DNA of 64,000 nucleotides from the NCBI GenBank assembly GCA_049116335.1, contig JAGDYZ010000007.1, positions 62,001 to 126,000 on the forward strand, in the 5' to 3' direction. Under the pieces are notes generated by a model. That model made no database searches and was not told the origin of the DNA. It saw only the letters and a list, made by a program, of their open reading frames with translations. Position 1 is the first letter of the stretch, and every line of letters starts with the position of its first letter. Shown in pieces: positions 45,210 to 54,621 of this stretch. The position numbers and the translations under genes are program-made. The DNA is from CANMIH01 sp049116335 (GTDB lineage: Bacteria; Pseudomonadota; Alphaproteobacteria; Rhodobacterales; Rhodobacteraceae).

Positions 45210-45731
45210 TTAGACCTCGACCGAGCAAGCGACGGTTTCTTTGTGAAACCAGCGTTCAATGGCCTGTGGGGTATCGTTGACCGGTTCAGCAAGCCCCTCA
45301 GTGAAGGCTACAAAGGCTTGAAAGTTTAATGCGTTCACACCAACCACAACTGGAATGTCCCGAGCAAGAGCCTCTGCAATGACAGAGCGAAATCCTCGGC
45401 CTTCGGCCTCTTGTTTGCCGAACTTGTTGATGATCACGCAGTCCGCGCCATGGGCCAAGGCGGCTTCGGTCTGTGACACCGCCGTTTCCAGCGCGCTGGG
45501 GTCCAGACGGCAGCCGCAAGCACCTTTCCCCAGGTCTTGAGAAATGCGCAATGTTGCGCCATCGGGCAGGACTTTGATGTCCATGTCACAGCGTCCGCCA
45601 TTGGGCCGTTCCGTGTTGATTTGAACAACACCCGCAAGCCGATGGCCGTCGGCCCGAAGCTTTTGAGCGACGTCATACAAGACGTTGTCCATCTCTCCAC
45701 GGGTCTCGGATTTGATGTAAGCAATTTTCAT
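45210..45731 (-). CDS. DUF2478 family protein
   Basis: A 173-residue cytoplasmic protein; start at ATG 45731 (MKIAYIKSETRGEMDNVLYD). It matches DUF2478 as I know it: an N-terminal strand and GEMDNVL loop in place of a P-loop, conserved Cys residues in GRCDMDIKVLPDG and GKGACGCRLDPSAL, and a Walker-B-like DCVIINKFGKQEAEGRGF near 108-125. The family is often found beside molybdate-uptake or molybdenum-enzyme genes. It follows moeA by 12 bases, consistent with a role in molybdenum supply for nitrate reductase (inference). Confidence 0.78.
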   Translation of the reverse strand: MKIAYIKSETRGEMDNVLYDVAQKLRADGHRLAGVVQINTERPNGGRCDMDIKVLPDGATLRISQDLGKGACGCRLDPSALETAVSQTEAALAHGADCVIINKFGKQEAEGRGFRSVIAEALARDIPVVVGVNALNFQAFVAFTEGLAEPVNDTPQAIERWFHKETVACSVEV

Positions 45732-45743
45732 AGCTCTCACACC

Positions 45744-47036
45744 TCAGCAATTTGAAAAGGGAAAGAAATCGACCAAAGCTCCGGCGGGAAGGTGGTCAAT
45801 ATCGCCAGGGATCAAAATGACCCCATCGCGGTGGGGCAAGCCTGTCACTTGCCCTGAATGGGTTGCGGTGTCGGCTTCGACCAATTCCCGCCCCAAACCA
45901 TCACAGCGCACGATTGTTGCGGGTCGAAATTCGCAGCGTCCAGGTTTGTGAGCCACCGGTTGAGACAGCACAAGCTGGCGCCGGGAAACGGCGTGCCCCC
46001 GTGCTTGAGTAAGACGATGAACAAGGGGTTTGCCAAAGAGCTGCCAGGTTACGAAGGCCGCTAATGGGTTGCCAGGCAAACCTAGCCAGTGACACGTGCC
46101 AAGTTTACCCAATGACACCGGCTTGCCAGGTTTGATGGCAACACCGCTAAAAGTGATCTGGCCGCCAAGGTTTTGCCAAGCGGGACGCACGTGGTCCTCT
46201 TCACCCACAGACAATCCGCCAGTGGTGACAATCAAATCCACCGTTTGTGCGAGCTGTCCCAGAAGCTCCTGTAGAGTATCTCTTTGGTCGGGAACGTGTT
46301 GCACCACGTGTAATTCAATGTCAGGGCGCGCCATCTCGGCCTGAAGCAGCGGTGTGTTCACGTCGTGGATCATTGCGTGTGGGGGTGTTTGGCCTGCCGG
46401 GAAAGAGGTGTCTAACACCTCATTCCCGGTCACAAGCAGAGCGACCTTTAGTGGACGCTTGACCGACAGTGTCGTTTTACCGATTGCCGCACAAGCGGCG
46501 ATCTCGCGGGGACCTAGCCGGGTTCCAACGGCCAAAACTTCTGAATTGGCGGCACATTCCTCACCGGCATATCGGATGTTTTCACCGTATCGCGGTGCGC
46601 GGTCGATCAGAATGTGGTCGTCGCTTCGATTGACTTTTTCCTGCATGATTATGGCATCTGCGCCGTCAGGTACCGGGGCGCCGGTAAAGATCTGTGCCGC
46701 AGTCTGCTCACGGATGTCATGACGTGCGGCAGAGCCTGCTGTCACGCGATCGGCTACTTGCAACGTCCAGGGGCCTTGTCCTTGAAAGGCCTTGGATGAC
46801 ACCGCATACCCGTCCATCGCCGCGCGGTCGAAAGGTGGGAGTGGGTGTGAGGTGACACAAGAGTGAGCCAGAACGCGACCCCGCGCTTGTGAGAGAGCAA
46901 GGTTTTCGATTTCCAACTCCGGCGCTGCCAATGTCGTGATCGCGTGCAGAGCCTCATCATAGCTGATCAAACCTGATGCCAATTCAGCTGCGTCACATCC
47001 ACAGCTTCCGGCGGTTATTGTCTCATGTAGCGTCAT
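45744..47036 (-). CDS. moeA: Molybdopterin molybdenumtransferase MoeA
   Basis: A 430-residue enzyme that inserts molybdenum into molybdopterin. Domains follow the family order: N-terminal SYDEALHAI and PLPPFDRAAMDGYAV near residue 66-80, the MoaB/Mog-like domain with VTGNEVLD near 200 and TTGGLSVGEEDHV near 270, and LPGNPLAAFVTW near 325. The C-terminal beta domain is present. It lies directly downstream of the nar structural genes, which need the cofactor. A Cys-containing N-terminal extension (ITAGSCGCDAAE) is not usual. Confidence 0.93.
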   Translation of the reverse strand: MTLHETITAGSCGCDAAELASGLISYDEALHAITTLAAPELEIENLALSQARGRVLAHSCVTSHPLPPFDRAAMDGYAVSSKAFQGQGPWTLQVADRVTAGSAARHDIREQTAAQIFTGAPVPDGADAIIMQEKVNRSDDHILIDRAPRYGENIRYAGEECAANSEVLAVGTRLGPREIAACAAIGKTTLSVKRPLKVALLVTGNEVLDTSFPAGQTPPHAMIHDVNTPLLQAEMARPDIELHVVQHVPDQRDTLQELLGQLAQTVDLIVTTGGLSVGEEDHVRPAWQNLGGQITFSGVAIKPGKPVSLGKLGTCHWLGLPGNPLAAFVTWQLFGKPLVHRLTQARGHAVSRRQLVLSQPVAHKPGRCEFRPATIVRCDGLGRELVEADTATHSGQVTGLPHRDGVILIPGDIDHLPAGALVDFFPFSNC

Positions 47037-47081
47037 TTGCGTGTAAACTCCCGTTGTAGCTCAGCAGAGCAGGACGCGTGT

Positions 47082-47879
47082 TTAATGCTGTTTCAGGTCC
47101 ACACCGGTGATCTCGGCGGCATCGATAAGCTGGGCCACATAGCTCTGCGCAGCTTTGGTCCATGCGGCCTTTTCCAGAGCATCGGCAATCTTGTGTCGAA
47201 CACTCTCGAAGGGCAATGTCTCACCCCAAGCGACGGCGTCTAGGCGCACGATGTGATAGCCGTGCCGGGTCAGCATCGGTTCAGATGTGATCTGGCCTTC
47301 GGACAAACCATGCAAGATTTGCTCAAACTCTGGCACGGTGTCTCCCGGGCTCAATTGACCAAGAAATCCACCTTCGGACTTTGAACCACAATCACTGACC
47401 TCTTTGGCGAGATTGGCAAAAGCCTTGGGGTTGGCCTGCGCCTGTTCGGCAATCTTGACAGCCTTCAGTCGTGCAGTTTCGGTGGCCTCTTTGTCTCGTG
47501 GATCGCAAGCGACCAGAATGTGCGAGACTTCCCAAAGCGGGGGAGCTCTGAACCGTTGCGGATCTTTTTGCCACTCCTGATGAACGTCATCTTCTGAAGG
47601 GGCCTTCGGCACTATGGCCTCCTGGAGGAGGCCCCGGATCAGGGCCTCCTCCTTGGTTTCCACCTGTCCCGGAGCGACCTCCTGCGGAGCAGTTTCCAAT
47701 CCACGCTGTTGTGCCTCCTGCAACAGCAGCGTGCGGACTACGATGGCTTTGGCAGCTTTGCGCCAGGCAAGTCCAGGCTTGCCACTTGGGGCGTGATGGT
47801 TTTGCACCTCCGCCGCCACACAAGAGTGGGGCAACAATTCGCCATTGACGATGAGATCGGGGAACAGGGCTTTGGTCAT
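47082..47879 (-). CDS. Parvulin-type peptidyl-prolyl isomerase
   Basis: A 265-residue protein. Residues about 130-235 form a rotamase domain: WEVSHILVACDPRDKEATET, then ANLAKEVSDCGSKSEGGFLG, a PEFEQILHGLSEGQI stretch, and TRHGYHIVRL. No signal peptide is visible, so it is probably cytoplasmic. The N-terminal half is helical, as in NifM-like and SurA-like proteins. It begins one base after narI ends. A parvulin in this position is known in other nar operons and may help maturation of the nitrate reductase. Confidence 0.88.
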   Translation of the reverse strand: MTKALFPDLIVNGELLPHSCVAAEVQNHHAPSGKPGLAWRKAAKAIVVRTLLLQEAQQRGLETAPQEVAPGQVETKEEALIRGLLQEAIVPKAPSEDDVHQEWQKDPQRFRAPPLWEVSHILVACDPRDKEATETARLKAVKIAEQAQANPKAFANLAKEVSDCGSKSEGGFLGQLSPGDTVPEFEQILHGLSEGQITSEPMLTRHGYHIVRLDAVAWGETLPFESVRHKIADALEKAAWTKAAQSYVAQLIDAAEITGVDLKQH

Positions 47880-47880
47880 C

Positions 47881-48582
47881 TTATTTTCCTCGCTGGGGCA
47901 GGGGGGCCTGACGGCGAGAACGCACCACCTGATACCCGGGGCGCCAGAGATAGCGCACAGGGGCCGAGAGCATGTGAACCAGACGGGTGAAGGGGAAGAC
48001 CAGAATGATGGTCAGGCCCAGCACGAGGTGCAGCTTGAAGACGAAAGCCACGTCTTGAATGTAGCTGGCTGCTTTACCGTCGAAGGTAAAGATCCCCTGT
48101 GCCCAGGACATGAACTTGACCATTTCATGCCCGTCCAGATGCCCCAGAGAGACAAATATGGTGCCCAAGCCGAGGACAAGTTGCGCCAGCAACATGCCGA
48201 GAATAGCAATGTCCCAGAAGCTTGAGGTCTGGCGGATGCGCGGGTCGGTCCAGCGGCGATGAAACAGGATCCCACCACCGACAAGGGCCATGATCCCGGC
48301 GATGCCACCGGCCACAACCGCCAGAACCTGCTTTGCGCCGTGACTGATACCAAGCGCGTCAAACACCTGAATGGGAGTCAGAAGCCCGACAAAGTGTCCC
48401 AGGAAAATGACAATGACACCGATATGAAACAGGATCGATCCGAGGCGCAGCTGTTTGGTCCGTAGCAGCTGTGAGGATGAACTTTTCCAGGTGAACGGGT
48501 CGCGCTCATAGCGGGCAATGGTGCCCATGATCCCCACGCCAAGGGCGATATAGGGGAAGATTCCAAAGAAGAAATTATGCAT
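47881..48582 (-). CDS. narI: Respiratory nitrate reductase gamma subunit NarI
   Basis: A 233-residue cytochrome b subunit. I choose ATG 48582 because GGAGGAA lies five bases upstream and the resulting MHNFFFGIFPYIA matches the E. coli NarI start; a GTG at 48597 is the alternative. Five helices are visible. Haem-ligand histidines are expected in FHIGVIVIFLGHFVG (helix 2) and KLHLVLGLTIILVFPFTRLV followed by H (helix 5). It takes electrons from quinol at the periplasmic side and passes them to NarH. Confidence 0.95.
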   Translation of the reverse strand: MHNFFFGIFPYIALGVGIMGTIARYERDPFTWKSSSSQLLRTKQLRLGSILFHIGVIVIFLGHFVGLLTPIQVFDALGISHGAKQVLAVVAGGIAGIMALVGGGILFHRRWTDPRIRQTSSFWDIAILGMLLAQLVLGLGTIFVSLGHLDGHEMVKFMSWAQGIFTFDGKAASYIQDVAFVFKLHLVLGLTIILVFPFTRLVHMLSAPVRYLWRPGYQVVRSRRQAPLPQRGK

Positions 48583-48593
48583 CTGTTCCTCCG

Positions 48594-49301
48594 TCACTCA
48601 GCGGGCATTGAAGCGGCTGGCTGGGGTTTGGGCGGGTCCATTTGGGCCAGCATGTCGCGCACCTGAGGGCAACCGGCGTTGGGGTCTGGGCCAAAGCGCA
48701 CTTCGCTTTCTTCCCACACCTCATCCAGCGCTTCGAGATCTTCCGGATCTGTTTCAGGTTGCTCAAGTAGCTCGGCCACCGCTTCGGCGTCGGCCACCAC
48801 ACCTGCGACCTGCAAAAGAGCGGCGAACACGGCAGCATACGCGCTTTCCCGACGCTGCAGACGTTCCTGCAGGGCGGCAAAGATATGCGCCGCGTCCGCC
48901 AAGGTTTCCTGTGTTTCGACGAAGGGACGTGTCGACAGGAATTCCAGCAGTACCGGCAAATGATCAGGCAACTCCGAGGTGACGGGATCAAACCCGCCCT
49001 CTCGATAGGTTTCCAACAGGCTCACCATGGCGCCGCCACGGTCGCGGCTTTCGCCATGAACGTGTTCGAACAGGTTCAGCGAGAGTGTGCGCGAGCGATC
49101 GAACAACATCACAAACTGTTCTTCCAGCTCGTAGATATCGAGATCACGCAGGGCGTCGACCAAGGGTCGGAGATCTCGACGCGCGGCGGCGGTCAGGCGG
49201 GTGTCTGATACCAAAACAGCGCCGATCTCGGGCATGGCCTGTTGCAGCTCTCGTGTTGGGTATGAGAGCAGCAACGACAGGGCTTTCAAAGAACGATCCA
49301 T
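48594..49301 (-). CDS. narJ: Nitrate reductase molybdenum cofactor assembly chaperone NarJ
   Basis: A 235-residue cytoplasmic chaperone with NarJ/TorD-type features: ALSLLLSYPTRELQQAMPEI at the start, then LEEQFVMLFDRSRTLSLNLF and EHVHGESRDRG near 57-88. It binds apo-NarG and assists cofactor insertion before membrane attachment. It starts one base after narH stops, and the acidic, Pro-rich C-terminus is typical. Confidence 0.95.
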   Translation of the reverse strand: MDRSLKALSLLLSYPTRELQQAMPEIGAVLVSDTRLTAAARRDLRPLVDALRDLDIYELEEQFVMLFDRSRTLSLNLFEHVHGESRDRGGAMVSLLETYREGGFDPVTSELPDHLPVLLEFLSTRPFVETQETLADAAHIFAALQERLQRRESAYAAVFAALLQVAGVVADAEAVAELLEQPETDPEDLEALDEVWEESEVRFGPDPNAGCPQVRDMLAQMDPPKPQPAASMPAE

Positions 49302-49302
49302 A

Positions 49303-50826
49303 TCACATCACCTCCTGTGGCATTTTGAGGGGTTTCTTCGAGCCGCCAAAGAGCGAGCCCTTAGACACTCCTGAGGAGCAGCCATTGCCATCGGTAAAGC
49401 CGCAACCGCCGCGTAGATCATAGGCCTCTTCGACCTGTTCACGGTGGGTAGTAGGAATGACAAAACGGTCTTCGTAATCCGCCAAAGCCATGATTTTATA
49501 CATGTCTTCGATCATCTGCGGTGATAGGCCCACCCGTTTGGCGATCCCTTCGTCCACCACACCTTCCACGGTTTTCGACCGCATATAGGCACGCATGGCC
49601 AGCATCCGCTCCAGCGCTGTGACAACTGGGGCTTCGTGACCGGCGGTCAGCATATTGGCGAGATAGCGCACCGGGATACGCAGGTTGCGCACGTCAGGCA
49701 TGGCGCCATCGGTGCCAATCGCACCAGCTTCGGCCGCGTTCTGAATCGGCGAAAGTGGCGGGATGTACCAGACCATAGGCAGGGTGCGGTATTCCGGGTG
49801 CAGGGGGAAGGCGACTTTCCAATCCATCGCCATTTTCCACACCGGGCTGCTTTGCGCAGCTTTGATCCAATCCTGCGGGATGCCATCGGCCTCGGCCGCT
49901 TTGATCACTTCGGGATCATTCGGATCGAGGAAAACACCCAGCTGCGCGTCATACAGTTCACGCTCGTTGGTTTCTGCGGCTGCCTCTTCGATCTTATCCG
50001 CATCATAGAGCATGACCCCCAGATATCGGATGCGCCCGACACAGGTTTCCGAACACACAGTCGGATTGCCGCTTTCAATGCGCGGATAACACAGCGTGCA
50101 CTTCTCGGATTTTCCGGTCGACCAGTTGTAGTAGACCTTCTTATACGGACACCCCGAGACGCACATGCGCCAGCCGCGGCATTTTTCCTGATCGATCAGG
50201 ACAATGCCGTCTTCCTCACGCTTGTAGATTGCACCCGATGGGCAAGACGCGGCACAGGCCGGGTTGAGACAGTGCTCACACAGGCGGGGGAGATACATCA
50301 TAAATGTATTCTCGTATTCGCCGTAGATCTCTTTCTGGATGCCTTCGAAATTGTAGTCTTCCGACCGTTTTTCGAACTCACCACCCAGAATTTCTTCCCA
50401 GTTCGGGCCTTTGGTGATCTTCTCCATCCGCTCGCCGGTGATCTTGGATCTTGGGCGTGCGGTTGGAAAGGCTTTGACCTCTGGGGCCGATTTCAGGTGG
50501 TCATAGTCGAAATCAAACGGCTCATAATAGTCGTCGATCTCGGGCAGATCCGGGTTGCCAAAGAGATTGGCCAGGATCCGCCATTTGCCGCCTTGCTTCG
50601 GCTGGAGCTTGCCGGATGAGGTTCGCTCCCAGCCGCCATTCCAACGTTTCTGGTTTTCCCAATCAGTCGGATACCCTGTGCCGGGTTTGCTTTCGACGTT
50701 GTTGAACCATGCGTATTCAACACCATCGCGGCTGGTCCAGACGTTCTTACAAGTGACTGAGCAGGTGTGGCACCCGATACATTTATCAAGGTTCAGCACC
50801 ATGCCGATTTGTGCACGTACTCTCAT
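49303..50826 (-). CDS. narH: Respiratory nitrate reductase beta subunit NarH
   Basis: A 507-residue iron-sulfur subunit. Cysteine groups are seen at the N-terminus (CIGCHTCSVTC, residues 16-26) and in the middle (CEHCLNPACAASCPSG, CRGWRMCVSGCP, CTLCYPRIESGNPTVCSETC), enough for three [4Fe-4S] and one [3Fe-4S] cluster; Trp in CRGW marks the [3Fe-4S] site. It carries electrons from NarI haem to NarG on the cytoplasmic side. It overlaps narG by four bases. Confidence 0.97.
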   Translation of the reverse strand: MRVRAQIGMVLNLDKCIGCHTCSVTCKNVWTSRDGVEYAWFNNVESKPGTGYPTDWENQKRWNGGWERTSSGKLQPKQGGKWRILANLFGNPDLPEIDDYYEPFDFDYDHLKSAPEVKAFPTARPRSKITGERMEKITKGPNWEEILGGEFEKRSEDYNFEGIQKEIYGEYENTFMMYLPRLCEHCLNPACAASCPSGAIYKREEDGIVLIDQEKCRGWRMCVSGCPYKKVYYNWSTGKSEKCTLCYPRIESGNPTVCSETCVGRIRYLGVMLYDADKIEEAAAETNERELYDAQLGVFLDPNDPEVIKAAEADGIPQDWIKAAQSSPVWKMAMDWKVAFPLHPEYRTLPMVWYIPPLSPIQNAAEAGAIGTDGAMPDVRNLRIPVRYLANMLTAGHEAPVVTALERMLAMRAYMRSKTVEGVVDEGIAKRVGLSPQMIEDMYKIMALADYEDRFVIPTTHREQVEEAYDLRGGCGFTDGNGCSSGVSKGSLFGGSKKPLKMPQEVM

Positions 50827-53800
50827 TCTGCTGCCTCCTCGCTGGGGGTCGCTTCATCGTCGAGCCAGTCGACTTTCTTCATTTTGCGCACGACAACAAA
50901 TTCATCACGGTTCGCCCCTACGGTGCCGTAGTAGTTAAAGCCGTAAGATTGTTGCGCGTAGCCGCCGATCATATGGGTCGGTTTCAGGGTGGTGCGGGTG
51001 ACCGAGTTGTGGATCCCGCCGCGGTTGCCGGTTTTTTCCGACCCCGGTGTGTTCACGATCTTTTCCTGAGCGTGATACATAAAGGTGGTGCCGTCTTTCA
51101 TGCGTTGGCTGACCACCGCCCGAGCTGTCAGGGCACCGTTGGTGTTGTACAGTTCAACCCAGTCATTGTCGGCAATGCCGGCCCGGCGTGCATCGTTCTC
51201 GGAAATCCAGATCACCGGCCCGCCACGGTTCAGCGTGAGCATCAGCAGGTTGTCCGAATAGGTCGAGTGGATGCCCCATTTCTGGTGCGGAGTGATGAAG
51301 TTCAGCACCAGATTGTCGCCGTCGTCGCGTACATCGTCATTGATGGTACGCAGGTCCACCGGAGGTCGGTAGCTCATGAACCCTTCACCAAAGGCGCGCA
51401 TCCACAGGTGATCCTGATAAAGCTGTTGGCGACCGGTTAGGGTGCGCCATGGGATCAGCTCATGCACGTTGGTATACCCCGCATTGTAGCAGACCTTTTC
51501 GCTTTCCAGTCCCGACCATGTGGGTGAACTGATGATTTTGCGCGGCTGAGCGGCAATATCACGGAAGCGGATCTTCTCGTCTTCCTTGGGCAGGGCCAGA
51601 TGGGTGTGATCGCGACCAGTGGCCTTGGACAGAGAATCCCAGGCTTTGACGGCAACTTCCCCATTGGTTTCCGGCGCCAGCATCAACACAACCTCGGTGG
51701 CGTCGATATCGGTGACGATTTTGGCCATGCCTTTGTTTGGGCCATCCTCATGCACGCCATTCAACTCGCGCAGGTGCTGAACCTCGTGTTCGGTGTTCCA
51801 GCTGATGCCTTTGCCACCATTGCCAAGTTTGTCCAAGAGTGGGCCAACCGCAGTGAACCGGTCGTAAATCGCGGTATAGTCGCGTTCGACCGGGATATAG
51901 TTCGGCGCGGTTTTGCCCGGGATCAGATCACATTCGCCTTTCTTCCAATCGCGCACCTGATCTTGTGCCAGTTCACCGGGGGTGTCGTGCAAGATAGGCA
52001 GCGCGACGATATCTGTTTCCTGACCCAGATAGCCCGGCACAATCTCTTGGAATTTCTTGGCAATCGCCTTGAAGATTTCCCAGTCGGATTTGCTTTCATA
52101 CGCCGGGTCAACGGCCGCCTGGAGCGGGTGGATGAAGGGGTGCATATCCGAAGTATTGAGATCGTTTTTCTCATACCAAGAGGCTGTTGGCAGAACGATG
52201 TCCGAATAGACCGCTGTGGTCGACATGCGGAAGTCGATGGTGACCAAGAGATCAAGCTTTCCACGCGGACCGTCTTCGTGCCATTTGGCTTCTTTCGGAA
52301 GCTGGCGACCTTCCTCCCCGAGATCTTTGCCCAGAACACCATGATCAGTGCCGAGCAAATGTTTGAGAAAGTATTCGTGCCCTTTGCCGGAAGAACCGAG
52401 CAGGTTTGACCGCCAGACAAACAGGTTGCGCGGCCAGTTCTCGGGTGTGTCGGGATCTTCACACGACATCTCAAGATCGCCGGATTTTAGCTGTTCCGCC
52501 ACATAGGCGGGGATCTCTTTGCCGGCGGCCTTTGCCTGTTTGGCGACCTCAAGCGGGTTGGTCTTCAGCTGCGGTGCCGAGGGCAACCAGCCCATCCGCT
52601 CAGAACGGATGTTGTAATCGATCAGGTTGATATCCCAGTCACCTTCTGGCGCGGTGGGCGACAGAATGTCATCGGCATTGAGGGTTTCATACCGCCACTG
52701 ATCGGTGTGGGCGTACCAGGCACTGGTCGAGTTCATATGGCGTGGGGGACGTCCCCAATCCAATGCAAAGGCCAGAGGCTGCCAACCGGTTTGCGGCCGC
52801 AGTTTCTCCTGCCCCACATAGTGTGCCCAGCCGCCACCAGACTGACCCACACAGCCACACATCACGAGCATGTTGATCACGCCGCGATAGTTCATATCCA
52901 TGTGGTACCAATGGTTCATCGCCGCGCCGATGATGATCATCGACTTGCCTTTGGTCTTCTCGGCATTCTGGGCAAATTCACGCGCCACATGGACAATCTT
53001 GTCTGCGGACACTCCGGTGATTTTCTCGGCCCACTTTGGGGTTCCGGGCATGTCTTCGTCAAAGTCTTTGGCGACCCAATCACCCCCCAGACCCCGATCC
53101 AAACCGTAATTGGCGCAGAACAGATCAAACACCGTGGCAACCTGCACCTCACCGTCAGCGGTTTTGATGGTTTTGACAGGAATATTGCGGGTCAGAACAT
53201 CTGGGCGTTTGTCGCCGGTGGTGAACTCAGGGGTCGCTCCGGATCCGAAGTAGGGGAAGTCTACGCCGGTGATCAGATCATGGTCATCCTCTAGGACGAA
53301 GGACATCTTGAGATTGGTTTCTGCCTCAGAAGCTTTTTCTTCAAGGTTCCATTCGCCGTCTTCACCCCAGCGATAGCCAATCGCGCCATTAGGGGCGACC
53401 AGACCGCCAGACGCGTCGTCCCACGCAACGGTTTTCCATTCGGGGTTGTTTTCTTCTCCCAGCTTACCGTCCAGATCATCGGCGCGCAGGAAACGGCCGG
53501 GGATCAGTTTGCCGTCTTTTTCCTCCAGCTTCACCAGCATGGGGAAGTCAGAATACTTGCGGGTGTACTCCTCGAAATATTCGGTTTGGCGATCCAGATG
53601 GAACTCACGCAGGATCACGTGACCAAAAGCCATAGCCAGCGCAGCGTCGGTGCCCTGTTTGGCGTTCAGCCAGACATCACCAAATTTGGCGGCTTCGGAG
53701 TAGTCGGGACAGATCACAGCGGATTTGGTGCCGCGATAACGCGCTTCTGTATAGAAATGCGCGTCCGGTGTCCGGGTCTGAGGCACGTTCGAACCCCAGA

Positions 53801-54554
53801 GCAACAGGTAACCGGCGTTGTACCAATCGGCGCTTTCCGGCACGTCGGTCTGTTCACCCCATGTCATGGGAGAGGCGGGCGGCAAGTCGCAATACCAGTC
53901 ATAGAACGACATGCAGACCCCACCCAACAAGCTGAGATAGCGCGAGCCCGCGGCGTAGGAGATCATCGACATCGCCGGAATGGGCGAGAAGCCAAACACT
54001 CGGTCGGGACCATAGGTTTTCGCGGTATAGGCATTGGCGGCTGCGGTGATTTCCGTGGCCTCGTCCCAGGACGCGCGCACAAATCCACCTTTACCCCGTG
54101 TCTCGACATAAGCGCTGCGTAGGATTGGATCGTCTTGCAGCGCGGTCCAGGCCTCGATGGGGGACTTTGTCTCGCGCATTTTGCGCCAGACCTTCATCAA
54201 TTTGCCCCGCACCATCGGGTTTTTCACGCGGTTCGCGGAATAGAGATACCAGCTATAGCTCGCACCACGGGCACAGCCGCGCGGTTCGTGGTTGGGCAGA
54301 TCGGGGCGTGTGCGCGGGTAGTCGGTCTGTTGGGTTTCCCAGGTCACGATGCCGGATTTGACGTAGATCTTCCACGAACACGAACCGGTGCAGTTCACGC
54401 CATGGGTCGAACGCACAACTTTGTCGTGACGCCAGCGGTTGCGGTAAGTGTCTTCCCAATCGCGGTTTTCACGGGTCACGTGGCCATGACCGTTTGAGAA
54501 CTGTTCCAGTTCGTTGGACTGGAGGAAGTTCAATCTGTCGAGCAGGTGGCTCAT
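50823..54554 (-). CDS. narG: Respiratory nitrate reductase alpha subunit NarG
   Basis: A 1243-residue molybdenum enzyme close to E. coli NarG along its whole length. The FS0 cluster region reads STHGVNCTGSCSWKIYV with His as one ligand, and the molybdenum-binding Asp lies in SFYDWYCDLPPASP near residue 220. There is no twin-arginine signal of the exported type, so the active site faces the cytoplasm and nitrate must be imported by the adjacent NarK proteins. It reduces nitrate to nitrite with electrons from quinol. Confidence 0.98.
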   Translation of the reverse strand: MSHLLDRLNFLQSNELEQFSNGHGHVTRENRDWEDTYRNRWRHDKVVRSTHGVNCTGSCSWKIYVKSGIVTWETQQTDYPRTRPDLPNHEPRGCARGASYSWYLYSANRVKNPMVRGKLMKVWRKMRETKSPIEAWTALQDDPILRSAYVETRGKGGFVRASWDEATEITAAANAYTAKTYGPDRVFGFSPIPAMSMISYAAGSRYLSLLGGVCMSFYDWYCDLPPASPMTWGEQTDVPESADWYNAGYLLLWGSNVPQTRTPDAHFYTEARYRGTKSAVICPDYSEAAKFGDVWLNAKQGTDAALAMAFGHVILREFHLDRQTEYFEEYTRKYSDFPMLVKLEEKDGKLIPGRFLRADDLDGKLGEENNPEWKTVAWDDASGGLVAPNGAIGYRWGEDGEWNLEEKASEAETNLKMSFVLEDDHDLITGVDFPYFGSGATPEFTTGDKRPDVLTRNIPVKTIKTADGEVQVATVFDLFCANYGLDRGLGGDWVAKDFDEDMPGTPKWAEKITGVSADKIVHVAREFAQNAEKTKGKSMIIIGAAMNHWYHMDMNYRGVINMLVMCGCVGQSGGGWAHYVGQEKLRPQTGWQPLAFALDWGRPPRHMNSTSAWYAHTDQWRYETLNADDILSPTAPEGDWDINLIDYNIRSERMGWLPSAPQLKTNPLEVAKQAKAAGKEIPAYVAEQLKSGDLEMSCEDPDTPENWPRNLFVWRSNLLGSSGKGHEYFLKHLLGTDHGVLGKDLGEEGRQLPKEAKWHEDGPRGKLDLLVTIDFRMSTTAVYSDIVLPTASWYEKNDLNTSDMHPFIHPLQAAVDPAYESKSDWEIFKAIAKKFQEIVPGYLGQETDIVALPILHDTPGELAQDQVRDWKKGECDLIPGKTAPNYIPVERDYTAIYDRFTAVGPLLDKLGNGGKGISWNTEHEVQHLRELNGVHEDGPNKGMAKIVTDIDATEVVLMLAPETNGEVAVKAWDSLSKATGRDHTHLALPKEDEKIRFRDIAAQPRKIISSPTWSGLESEKVCYNAGYTNVHELIPWRTLTGRQQLYQDHLWMRAFGEGFMSYRPPVDLRTINDDVRDDGDNLVLNFITPHQKWGIHSTYSDNLLMLTLNRGGPVIWISENDARRAGIADNDWVELYNTNGALTARAVVSQRMKDGTTFMYHAQEKIVNTPGSEKTGNRGGIHNSVTRTTLKPTHMIGGYAQQSYGFNYYGTVGANRDEFVVVRKMKKVDWLDDEATPSEEAAE

Positions 54555-54581
54555 CTGATGGTCCTCAAATTGGCTAGAGGT

Positions 54582-54610
54582 ACTGCCCCATCCCGGATGG
54601 ACGGAGCAGT
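54582..54610 (-). other. Hairpin between narK2 and narG
   Basis: Outer arms ACTGC (54582-54586) and GCAGT (54606-54610) enclose inner arms CATCC and GGATG. It may modulate read-through or message stability from narK2 into narG. Confidence 0.35.
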
Positions 54611-54621
54611 CCGGTTGGGAT

